Shown: positions 9,005 through 17,480, counted from the first letter of the stretch. The stretch: 19,599 bases of DNA from Stramonita haemastoma (GCA_030674155.1 CM060320.1:30992003-31011601); one strand, 5' to 3'. A program made the numbers and translations. The notes: a model not told the origin generated them from the sequence alone.

Positions 9005-9143
9005 CAGACACAGACACAAGAGAGACAGACAGAGAGAGTGACAGACAGAGAGAGAGAGACAGAGAGAGACAGAAAAAGATAGAGAGAGAAAGACAGAGAC
9101 AGAAACAGAGAGATAGAAAGAGACAGAGAGAGAGAACGGCAAC
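8650..9143. repeat. purine-rich GA / GACA microsatellite, left arm of inverted pair
   Basis: Interrupted (GA)n with GGGG insertions 8650-8913, then a pure (GACA)n run about 8920-9005 (one AACA break near 8958), then mixed GACAGA units to 9143. The + strand has almost no pyrimidine except C in GACA. The order of blocks mirrors the right arm at 9341-10018. Confidence 0.96.
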
Positions 9144-9340
9144 CAAAACGAAGGAAGAAGACAAGTAGTAGCTAGCTGTCCTGACTACTGACTATGCTCC
9201 AGATCAAATGGTGCCACAGTGTCTTGAGGTCTCACTCCAAGCGTCCTCCTTCAATTGTTTCTGATCTGAGTCCACCAGCCCACTTCCGTGACCTGCCTCT
9301 CTCCTTTGTGTCATTAAATCCCCCCCCCCCCCCCCCCCCC
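9144..9340. other. unique centre between inverted microsatellites, ending in C21
   Basis: About 175 bp of GC-balanced unique sequence followed by 21 consecutive C (9320-9340). A + frame from 9194 begins MLQIKWCHSVLRSHSKRPPS, with normal amino-acid composition for about 45 codons, then turns into poly-Pro and repeat. No family recognised; a decayed coding or transposon fragment is possible but unsupported. Confidence 0.4.
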
Positions 9341-10018
<678 letters not shown>

Positions 10019-10631
10019 CGCGCCGTTGATTTTCCTACGTTTAGCCCATCTTTTATCGATTTTTTCTTGAAATTAAGCGACAATACCCAGGTCCCAGAAA
10101 GTTTCGGTCAACGGGTTAGCCTTCAGTCCATAGGCATCATCAATTTTTGATTGGATAGACTGAGCTGCCATGGTGGAAACTAAGCTGATCTAATTTGATA
10201 AAAGGATAATTACAATAGGTAAGGGGATGGATTTATAGTGGGCCGTGTCTTTTCTCGTTTTTTTTTGCTTTGTTTTGTTTGTGATGACATCTTTCGTAGC
10301 TATTTTCCTGTATATCGATTTTGTTCTCATTTGTTTTTGTCCCTTCTTTTTTACAGCATTGTATGTGCTTGAAAACAATCATTTTTCTTCGAACAAATTT
10401 TTATTAGTTTAGAAACTACGTAGCACCAATGCATAAAATGAGCACATCAAGCAATGCTTATATGAGTATTTAAACATCCATATATATGCAAGAATGGGCT
10501 ACAGATAAACAAAACTGCGTCAAATAATGAGCGGTAAGACTCAGTATTCAAAGATCATGAAACTATTAGACAATAAACAAATAAACAACGATGACCAAAG
10601 GTTAAGATGCATCACGGCAATACAAGGCAAC
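10019..10631. other. unique sequence
   Basis: About 610 bp of AT-rich single-copy DNA. No gene, RNA or tandem repeat recognised. The last 60 bp may be the diverged 5' part of the SINE that follows. Confidence 0.5.
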
Positions 10632-10900
10632 ACCAGGAGGAGGATAACCCGAGGTCCCGTGTGTAATCGCATTTAGCGCACGTAAAAGAACCCACGGCAA
10701 CATGAGAGTTATCGTTGGCAACATTTTGAAGAAAAAGTCAATCTGATGGGTAAATAAATACACGCGCAGACAGGAAAGTAAATAACAAATGGATGGTGAT
10801 GCTATGGTGGCGACTCGCCTTCCCCTGGGAAGGCAGCCTAAATTTTATGCAGAGAATACCACCGTAACTTAACATGATAAGGAATACCTAGAATGAAAAA
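10632..10900 (+). mobile_element. SINE body of a gastropod-type dispersed family, head missing or diverged
   Basis: Contains, in order, ATAACCCGAGGTCCCGTGTG, TTTAGCGCACGTAAAAGAAC followed by CCACGGCAACA, then CGCGCAGACAGGAAA, GGTGGCGACTCGCC, a TTCCCCTGGGAAGG hairpin, GCAGCCTAAATTTTATGCAG and GAGAATACC. I recognise this arrangement from memory as a tRNA-headed SINE body abundant in marine snail (caenogastropod) sequences; no database search was made. The copy is diverged and a tRNA head is not identifiable upstream. The 3' end degenerates into AAT-rich sequence near 10900. Confidence 0.65.
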
Positions 10901-11129
10901 AACTGCATAGAGCATGCCTGAAAACTACGTTTGTGCCAATCTTACAACAACCATAGCCAGCTTACCATTTGTCAATCGATGGATAATGTGTTTAGCACAC
11001 GTACAAGATTTTGTGCATGTCCCCCACACCAAACTCGGTTTCAAGCATCATCCAAAAGAAAAATTACCAAAACAAAGCAGCTGAAACCACTGTAAAAATT
11101 CAAAAGACAGTCACCTCAAAATAATGAAC
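10901..11129. other. unique sequence between SINE-like segments
   Basis: No clear feature. It may include the body of the minus-strand element whose head is at 11130-11224, but no similarity to the other elements here is visible. Confidence 0.4.
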
Positions 11130-11224
11130 AAGCTTTGCGATGACTCAAACCCCCATGCTTTCAGATTAACTCAGATCCCAAGTTCGATGCTCTAACCACG
11201 AGTTTAAGCCACTTCTACCTCCCC
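11130..11224 (-). mobile_element. tRNA-like SINE head (minus strand)
   Basis: Read on the minus strand, GTGGCTTAAACTCGTGGTTAGAGC (about 11213-11189) is a box A/D-arm. TCGAACTTGGGATCTGA then folds as an anticodon arm with 4 of 5 stem pairs and a CTTGGGA loop (TGG in anticodon position, proline-type). GGTTTGAGTCA (11151-11141) matches pol III box B GGTTCGANTCC. The acceptor stem does not pair convincingly and there are extra bases before the T-arm, so this is a SINE-derived pseudo-tRNA, not a functional gene. Confidence 0.6.
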
Positions 11225-11280
11225 ATGCATACAAGCAACAGAAAACACCAAAGAAATAATGGAAAACTTTTAACCGCTGG

Positions 11281-11560
11281 ACTGACAGATTTATTGCCAG
11301 AGAGCGAGCTGGCAACAGCAGACAGACGCCAGGCTAATGCTGCTTTACTGAGGGGCCTTTACGCAGCCTCTCTAGGCTAGGCCTAGCTCTTCTCATTCTT
11401 TTTCTTTCCTGTGACTTCTCACTAGCATCGTGAGACCTGTGGAAGCTGCCTTGCTTGTGATGGGGGTATTGCTCTTGCACAAACTTGCTGCTGTACCTTT
11501 ACCTGCTTATGAGCTCACAGCCTGCTTGATTAGCTTGGGTTCATCTGTATATTTATGAGA
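11281..11560. promoter_or_regulatory. GC-balanced unique island (candidate conserved non-coding)
   Basis: Non-repetitive sequence unlike its AT-rich and microsatellite neighbours. It includes ACTGACAGATTTATTGCC (a TGACAG half-site next to TTTATTG, MEIS/HOX-type motifs), GCTAATGCTGC and the 12-bp palindrome GCTAGGCCTAGC (11376-11387). No frame, promoter or RNA is identifiable. The call rests only on composition and motifs. Confidence 0.22.
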
Positions 11561-11620
11561 TGTTTTCTTTCTGGAAAAGGAAAGTCAAAGGGATTTTTCT
11601 TAGTATCAGGTTGGACAAAC

Positions 11621-11650
11621 AGTCTCTGTCTCTGTCTCTGTCTCTCTCTG

Positions 11651-11695
<45 letters not shown>

Positions 11696-11738
11696 GTCTC
11701 TCTCTGTCTCTCTCTGTCTCTCTCTGTCTCTCTCTGTC

Positions 11739-11787
<49 letters not shown>

Positions 11788-11818
11788 CTCCTCTCCTCTC
11801 TCCTCTCTCTCTCTCCTT
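11621..11818. repeat. (CT)n / TCTCTG pyrimidine microsatellite
   Basis: TCTCTG and TCTCTCTG units pass into (CT)n, then into a second TCTCTG block (about 11690-11737) and (CT)n with CCT breaks. Homopyrimidine on the + strand apart from G in the CTG units. Confidence 0.96.
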
Positions 11819-11999
11819 GCTTTGTGCACTAATACTCTTCTACTCTTCTACATGCCTGTTCTTGAGTCTTCATCCTTTATCTTAAAGCAGGGTAATCTCT
11901 TTTAAGGTTCATTCACCGCATGTTGTTTTTGTTCTGTTTAACATAGCTAAAACTTTAAAAATGTTCGATGTCAAATATAAGGCTAAAGAATAATAAAGG
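11819..11999. other. unique sequence before the assembly gap
   Basis: T-rich, then A-rich; no recognised feature. It ends at the gap. Confidence 0.5.
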
Positions 12000-12099
12000 N
12001 NNNNNNNNNNNNNNNNNNNNNNNNNNNNNNNNNNNNNNNNNNNNNNNNNNNNNNNNNNNNNNNNNNNNNNNNNNNNNNNNNNNNNNNNNNNNNNNNNNN
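12000..12099. other. assembly gap, 100 N
   Basis: Exactly 100 consecutive N, the usual placeholder for a gap of unknown size. The true distance between flanks, and any feature in it, cannot be known from this window. The minus-strand frame that spans it (11909-12157) is meaningless. Confidence 0.99.
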
Positions 12100-12219
12100 A
12101 CTTAACACAGGCTTTGAGACAGTGGTCACGAGGGAATGGGACTTTGTCACCTCTCACATGTTCACAGCATTTCCTTGGGCTCCTTCCTTCCCATACTTTA
12201 TTCCACGCGGGTCCTAATT

Positions 12220-12325
12220 TGGTGAGTAGTCGTGTGGGTCATCTAAGAGTCCTCTTCTGTGGCGAGTCATGGGATCATCTGACAATCTTCTAAAAGCCAT
12301 GTGGATCATCTGGGAGCCGTCTCCT
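12220..12325 (+). repeat. three degenerate units around GGATCATCTG
   Basis: TCATCT cores at 12239, 12275 and 12306 (spacing 36 and 31 bp) within a longer shared pattern: GTCGTGTGGGTCATCTAAGAG, GTCATGGGATCATCTGACAA and CATGTGGATCATCTGGGAG. It is a short, decayed minisatellite next to the gap. Confidence 0.6.
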
Positions 12326-12585
12326 TAAAAATGAAGCCATTGTCTGAAACGCTGACATCAAAATACGTTCAGAACATAAGAAGTGTGCAGATGTAAAGGA
12401 AAACTGACCTCATCAAATGCTTGGGACATGTAAGTATATACGAAGCGTACAGCTATAGTGGAGCGACTATATTTTACATGATTCAGGTATGGGATGTTTA
12501 GTTAAGTCTTTGAGTAAAAATATAGCTTGCTTTGGGTTCAGCGTGATGAGTCATTAAGGCTATTTCATCTGTAAAGACTCTCCGT
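12326..12585. other. unique sequence
   Basis: No gene or repeat recognised between the short minisatellite and the (GT)n tract. Confidence 0.5.
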
Positions 12586-12591
12586 GTTTGT

Positions 12592-12660
<69 letters not shown>

Positions 12661-12702
12661 TGAGTGAGTGAGTTTGTGTGTGTGTAAGTGTGTGTGTGTG
12701 TG
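12586..12702. repeat. (GT)n microsatellite with GAGT interruptions
   Basis: GT dinucleotides from about 12586, with a GTGAGTGAGTGAGTGAG interruption near 12655-12672, continuing to 12702. Confidence 0.96.
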
Positions 12703-12911
12703 TTGATTTGTTTGCTGCTTATTGTTAAAAAACTGCCTCCATACTTTGAATTAATTCAGAAAAATACATGTGCAGAAATAGTGTACTTGGTAACTTTGTC
12801 TTGGATTTTATTCAGAAAGAAAAGTACCGAAATCGTGTCCTTGATAAATTCTGTTTTGGAATTTATTCAGATACAAAAATATGAAGAAATAGTGTACTGG
12901 AACTTCACTTC
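12703..12911 (+). repeat. diverged ~60-bp repeat units (TTATTCAGA...AATAGTGTACTTGG)
   Basis: Three related segments: TTAATTCAGAAAAATACATG with GAAATAGTGTACTTGG (about 12751-12790), TTTATTCAGAAAGAAAAGTA with CGAAATCGTGTCCTTG (12807-12843), and TTTATTCAGATACAAAAATA with GAAATAGTGTACTGG (12861-12900). Spacing is about 55-57 bp. The small plus-strand frame starting at 12688 reads through these and into the (CA)n; it is not called as a gene. Confidence 0.65.
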
Positions 12912-12912
12912 A

Positions 12913-12947
<35 letters not shown>

Positions 12948-13040
12948 ACACACCACACACCACACACCACACACACACATACACACACATACACACACAT
13001 ACACACACATACACACACATACACACACATACACAAACAA

Positions 13041-13074
<34 letters not shown>

Positions 13075-13088
13075 ACGCGCGCGCGCGC
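12912..13088. repeat. (CA)n variants ending in (GC)n, strong Z-DNA motif
   Basis: (CA)n 12912-12945, a 10-bp CACACCACAC unit (about 12943-12970), an 11-bp-like ACACACACAT unit repeated about six times (12971-13032), (CA)n again, then CACGCACACGCACACGCGCG passing into GCGCGCGC to 13088. Alternating purine-pyrimidine over about 170 bp with a GC end is the classic Z-DNA-forming composition. Confidence 0.95.
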
Positions 13089-13199
13089 AGTCTTACTGAT
13101 GATTACTTTCTGCTTTCAGGGGCTGTAAGTCTGGAATCAAAGGCCAGTAACCTAACCTGACATGTGTAAAGGTAGTGAACATGAGGGACGCCATAGACA

Positions 13200-13935
13200 A
13201 ATGATCAAGGACATCATCGAAGACAATACAGCAACTCATTGAAGACATCAAAGACAACACGGCAAATCATCAATGACAACATCAAAAACATCGAGGACAA
13301 CACGGCAAATCATCGTTAAAAACCTAGAGGAAAACATTGAAGACAGCACGGTAAAACATCGATGACAAATCGAGGACAACACGGCAAATCATCGACAGCA
13401 TCAAAGGCAACACGGCGAATCATCGAGAACATCGAGGACAAAACGGAAAATCATTGGGGACAACATCCAGGATAACACGACAAATCATTGTGAATAACAT
13501 GGAGGACATAACGGCAAAATCACCGAGACTACATCGAAGACAACACGGTAAGTCATTAAGGACAACGAGCACAACACGGCAAATCATCGAGAACAACATT
13601 GAAGACATCGAGGACAACATCGAGGATAACATCGAAGACAACACATCATCAGTGACAACATCGAAGACAACACAGCAAAACATCGAGTTTAACACTGAGG
13701 ACAACATCGAGGACAATATCAAGGACAATATTTTAGACGATGTGGCAAATCATCTAGGACAACATCGAGGACAGCACGGTAAATCATCGAAAACAACACG
13801 GCAAATCAACAACAACATCGAAGACAATACAAAAAAATCATTGAGGACAATTTCCAAAACAACACGGCAAATCATCGATAACATCAAAGAAAAAACAAGA
13901 AATCATCGAGGACAACACTGCAAAATCGTCTATAA
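13200..13935 (+). repeat. decayed ~33-bp minisatellite, core ACAACACGGCAAATCATCGA
   Basis: The core recurs about 20 times. Spacing of its GG dinucleotide is mostly 31-34 bp (13383, 13414, 13445, 13479, 13513, 13547, 13578), with some 22 or 43-46 bp steps and gaps of two or three units. Secondary units of AACATCGAGGAC fill the spaces. Because 33 is divisible by 3, an open frame of 167 codons exists (13454-13957) with repeated IEDNI and TTRQII words. Indels of 1-2 bp change frame repeatedly, arguing against translation. Confidence 0.9.
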
Positions 13936-15555
13936 TTATGTAGACGAGGCAAGGTAAACAAAACAATTAAGAATGGTGTTCAAAGGCATCTGGATGGCGA
14001 AGGCGATAGATAATTTTTTTTGTTTTCATGGGCATTTTTCAGCTTTAAAGTAATTTTCTTTTTTTTAAGATATTTTTTTTTTATTGAATAACGTAAAATG
14101 GCTTTCAACCTCAACCCAGTCCAGTTGTTTTTTTCTGAAAGAAAAATAAGTGATGCCGTTCAATGAATTTTTGTTTTAACTGGATGGCATCGGCTCTAAC
14201 GAACAGAATAAGGTTCTGTTACATAGTTAGACATCGAAAACTCGGATGCCTGGCGTATACACGCGTACGCGCGCCTGTATGTTTTTGTTTAATGAATCTA
14301 TTGAAATAAATGAAAATGTCTCCTGTCCCGCGTTAAAGACTGGTTGTAATTTGTGCTTTTTGTGCTTTTGTCAATGATTAAGATGAAGTGATTAATTCGG
14401 AAAATGGTATCACCTGATAAAATATGTTTATGGGGCAACAATAGGATAAACTATTTTTTCAAAAAATGAGTTGCATCAAGTGATCATGCAACTCTTGTTA
14501 TGCCCCTTGGTGCATATAGAACTGTTAATGACTTGAGCTTCTCAATTTTTGAATTAAAAAAAAAATGTAACGAATCCGATTAAAAGATGGGCTGAGACAG
14601 TACCTCTAGACTGAGTAACCTTTATTTCATATAAGACAAAAAATGATACTCGACAGCTTGGGGTCTCATTTTGGTGCGGTTTTTTGGTTGTTTTTTTCCA
14701 ACTCAAATTAAATGACTGGCTAAATAAAGGAAAGCAACTCTTGTTTGAACAAGTCTCACTAAGACAGGTAGAACTAGCAGTATGATGAGATTATTTTAAA
14801 AAAAAAACTCTTAGACTTTTCCCCCCAAAATACTCTTTGTAGTAGTCTTAAACGTTTTACGGCTTTCCATTTAAAGGTGATATATACCAGAATTAATTCC
14901 CTTTGTTGGTGCTTGTAGGAATGGTAATGGGCTATGGTAATGCTCTTGTAATGCATTGTAGTAATGCTCTACAGTGCGTTTTGATACGTTTTTGATTTGG
15001 AGTAATGGATGATGGAAGCCATCTCCCTGTTTCTGCTTGAAAGACAGTGAAAAGCTTATTACTAATTCTTGAATATGAGCTTTTTTTTTTATCAAACAGG
15101 ACTGAAATAATATATGACGCTTTTTTTGTGAGAGTGGCATCCTTTGCTGTTAACGTATTTTATCTTTCAATATCTTTGTTAAAAAAATTATATTATTAAT
15201 ACATGTCACATTGTTGCGTGTAAGACTGGAGATAATTTTAGGTTTTCTTTTTACACTGAGGTTTTTTTTAAATTTCTAAACGAATCGGTTTTCATATGTT
15301 GAGAAAAATGCGCTAGTCTTCAACATTCCTTGTAGGACTTATAATCATCTGTGATGTCTTTTTGATTTTTTTATGACTCAGATAATTTATTTGGAGAAAA
15401 ATACTTGTCGTTATGCACCCTTTGACACCCCATTGATCCTTAGATTCACATTTTGTGATGTTTTGAAGTAGGTTTTTTTTCTTTCCTTTTCTTTTGCTTG
15501 TTTGTTTTCAACGATAAATAATGGGTGCAGATATAATATTAGTTTATTAGTTTGT
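13936..15555. other. unique AT-rich sequence, gene-free
   Basis: 1.6 kb of AT-rich single-copy DNA with many poly-T and poly-A runs of 8-10. Small local features: a 9-bp inverted repeat at 14468-14494; a TGTGCTTTT doublet near 14356-14374; degenerate GGTAATGCTCT repeats at about 14920-14972. No coding exon, RNA gene or promoter could be supported. The minus-strand frames at 14774-15140 have no domain. Confidence 0.55.
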
Positions 15556-15557
15556 AG

Positions 15558-15579
15558 AAGTAGTAGTAGTCGTAGTAGT

Positions 15580-15640
<61 letters not shown>
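15558..15640. repeat. (TAG)n followed by (GA)29
   Basis: GTAGAAGTAGTAGTAGTCGTAGTAG leads into about 58 bp of pure GA (15583-15640). The minus-strand Leu/Ser frame is the repeat. Confidence 0.96.
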
Positions 15641-15642
<2 letters not shown>

Positions 15643-15831
15643 ATGATAGTAGAATCAAGTTTCCCAGTATTATGAACAAGATTATGGGGTGATCTACCAT
15701 TGTATATCATTCCGGAATGCACGTAGTACAAAGAAAATACGCAAGTTAATTTAAATGACCCTTTGAAATATTTTAAAGTGATTTTTTCATACATTACGAA
15801 ACATGAGTGTTGTATACATTTTCTAATTTTA
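15641..15831. other. unique AT-rich sequence
   Basis: Nothing recognised. Confidence 0.5.
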
Positions 15832-15980
15832 TCATTTCGGTGATAATGGAATAAGCACTCGTGTGCTTTTATACATCCAGTCTCCCTGTGTATGCGGTTT
15901 TAAAAAAATCTGTTCGCACTGGTGCACACTGGCATACTCTTCCGAAAAGGGGAGCAAGTTTTTAACATGTGTGCAAGATG
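15832..15980 (+). repeat. dispersed repeat family X, copy 2
   Basis: Starts TTTCGGTGATAATGGAATAA, continuing GCACTCGTGTGC, which matches copy 3 (TTTCGAGGTTAATGGAATAA, then GCACTGTGAGC). It goes on with TACATCC-GT, CTGTGTATGCGG, a short A run, TCGCACTGG, CACTGGCATACTCTTCCG, AAAGGGGAGCAAG and TTTTTAACATGTGTGCAAG, matching copy 1 at 3593-3745. It ends directly in GATGTGTGGTGTGTG, which merges into a long (GT)n. Confidence 0.7.
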
Positions 15981-15982
15981 TG

Positions 15983-15983
15983 T

Positions 15984-16046
<63 letters not shown>

Positions 16047-16100
16047 CGTGGGGTGGGGTGTGGTGTGGTGTGGTGTGGTGTGGTGTGGTGTGGTGTGTGT
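15983..16100. repeat. (GT)n followed by (TGTGG)n
   Basis: GT dinucleotides about 15983-16044, then GGCGTGGGGTGGGG and a 5-bp TGTGG repeat of about 9 units to 16097. The 5-bp unit probably arose from the GT tract by G insertion. Confidence 0.95.
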
Positions 16101-16551
16101 AGGGGGAAGGGGGAAGGGAGTGGTAGTGAAGAGGGGACATAACTTTCGGTAAGAGATGTGTTTTTGAGGGAGAGGGGTGTTGAGATGAGGGGGTAGAAAA
16201 CACATGTTTGGATCAGTGGGGATAGGAAAAAAGAGGGAGGCAGTTGACTGATAGCTTTCATGCGGTTCAATTTGGGCGTATTCCTTTAAAATGTGTGGGT
16301 TATTTCGGGCGCGCCGTAATTCTTTTTATAAACTGAGAAAAAATTGTTCTATGATGTAACATCTTCAATACCTTGGCTGAAAACAGAAAATTTATTATAA
16401 AAAAAAATCCGAATACACGAATTCAACAAAAACTTTAGATCTTGATAGGACTGGTAATTATGATAGTTTGATAAAACTCTTTCTGCGTTCCCTGGCTATG
16501 CTATTTTTTTCTTAAAATTCGAAGATAAAAACGATCTATACCATTGTGTCT
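16101..16551. other. unique sequence, G-rich at start
   Basis: Polypurine-leaning for about 140 bp (AGGGGGAAGGGGGAAGGGAG), then ordinary AT-rich sequence. A GCGCGCC restriction-like palindrome at about 16309 is incidental. No gene seen. Confidence 0.5.
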
Positions 16552-16760
16552 AAAGCAACACACTATAGTGTCTACCTGCTCTTGTGTCCACATGCATGCA
16601 TGCAGACAGACCAGCCAACAGACTGACAACCCGTACCCCAAGATTAACCTTTAACACTAACCCTAACCCTTTACAGCTAACCTTTACAGTTACTCTAACC
16701 CTAGCCCGTCATGTGGACACAAGTGGCAGGTAGATTCCTTGGTACATGTTGACACTATGG
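16552..16760. mobile_element. MITE-like inverted-repeat element enclosing CCCTAA telomere-like sequence
   Basis: The left arm CTACCTGCTCTTGTGTCCACATG (16572-16594) pairs with the right arm 16710-16733, whose reverse complement is CTACCTGCCACTTGTGTCC then ACATG. This gives 20 or more matching positions. Outside these, ATAGTGTC (16565-16572) pairs with GACACTAT (16751-16758), with about 20 extra bases on the right. The interior (16595-16709) holds CTAACCCTAACCCT (16657-16670), CTCTAACCCTAGCCC and TTTACAG-type variants. No transposase and no clear target-site duplication were seen. Non-autonomous transposon is the best guess. Confidence 0.5.
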
Positions 16761-16871
16761 CAAAACATTTTGTGTCAAATATGGTTGAGGATTATTGTAG
16801 AATTTTTTGGTCTTTTTCGTTCTCGTCGTACTCTGAGACAGCAACTAATGTTAACTGTCAGATGAGCGAAA

Positions 16872-16923
16872 ATGCGCTGCGCTGCGCTGCCGTTAGGGGC
16901 CTGACAAGGCAGGCCTAGCGCAT
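16872..16923. repeat. hairpin-forming segment with (GCGCT)3
   Basis: ATGCGC (16872-16877) pairs with GCGCAT (16918-16923). Inside, TAGG and CCTG (16894-16903, two-G bulge) pair with CAGGCCTA (16910-16917) around a short ACAAGG-type loop. The left side carries a GCGCTGCGCTGCGCTGC repeat. Could be a small structured element; function unknown. Confidence 0.4.
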
Positions 16924-17105
16924 ATGATTTTGGCGAAGTAGAGAATCGCTATCTTTCTTTTTTTTTTTTAAATGGCATAAAAATGTATCGAAAGGTTAAA
17001 AACTAAGACAAGAAGACGACAGTAAGAAAAGGAACAAAGCAGAAACATAAGGAGAAAATTTAAGGAAGTTTTCAGCAGGTGGGAATACTATTTATACAGA
17101 CAGCA
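16924..17105. other. unique AT- and purine-rich sequence
   Basis: T10 run near 16961, then A/G-rich sequence. No feature recognised. Confidence 0.5.
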
Positions 17106-17480
17106 CCCCCCCCCCCCCCCAACTCCCCTATTCCCAGGAAGGGGGTGGGGTGGAAGGAAGGATTAGAGGTCAGAGTTTTAAGAAAAGAGATATTAGGAAG
17201 GGGGAGGTGGTTAAGATCTTTGTCTGTGGAAATACGTATGAGGACTGACTATGTGAATGCCGATTTGGGGATGGGTAGTCATCGTCAGTTGGGGGAGGGG
17301 GCCGTTTAGGAAAAATATTTTCAAAAGTATTTAAAATAAAAAGTATGGTGTGCAGATTAAACAATACACAATTTTATAATCGGTAATGGCGGAGTGATGG
17401 AACTGGAGGAGGTGGGGGGGGGGGGGGGGGGGGGGGGGGAGAAGATGAGGGGGGCAGGGGGGAGAAGACGGGGGGGGGGA
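17106..17480. repeat. poly-C15, G-rich zone and poly-G26
   Basis: C15 at 17106-17120; scattered GGGG runs between; G26 at 17414-17439; then AGAAGATGAGGGGGGCAGGG and G9 at about 17471-17479. G-quadruplex capable on + from about 17400 to 17480. C15 and G26 are mutually complementary and about 300 bp apart. Homopolymer lengths are prone to sequencing error. The short frame at 17079-17309 is not supported as a gene. Confidence 0.85.

Noticed and set aside
11130..11224. Functional tRNA gene
   Set aside because: Extra bases before the T-arm, imperfect anticodon stem and no paired acceptor stem. Fits a SINE-derived pseudo-tRNA.
13095..13130. Splice acceptor TTTCTGCTTTCAG followed by a CTGTAAGT donor, as a micro-exon
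   Set aside because: The implied exon would be about 5 bp, and there is no supporting coding sequence on either side. Isolated splice motifs are common.
13200..13935. CRISPR array
   Set aside because: Repeats of 20 bp with about 12-bp gaps look array-like at first, but the repeats are degenerate, the gaps are themselves repetitive, and the context is a eukaryotic genome with no cas genes.
13454..13957. 167-codon frame in the minisatellite as a low-complexity protein
   Set aside because: Spacing of units varies by 1-2 bp so the repeat changes frame internally. The start codon is inside a unit, and other frames and the opposite strand are also open. Best explained by the 33-bp period.
16651..16706. 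True chromosome end or telomere
   Set aside because: Only two perfect CTAACC units among variants, and flanked by inverted arms and ordinary sequence on both sides.
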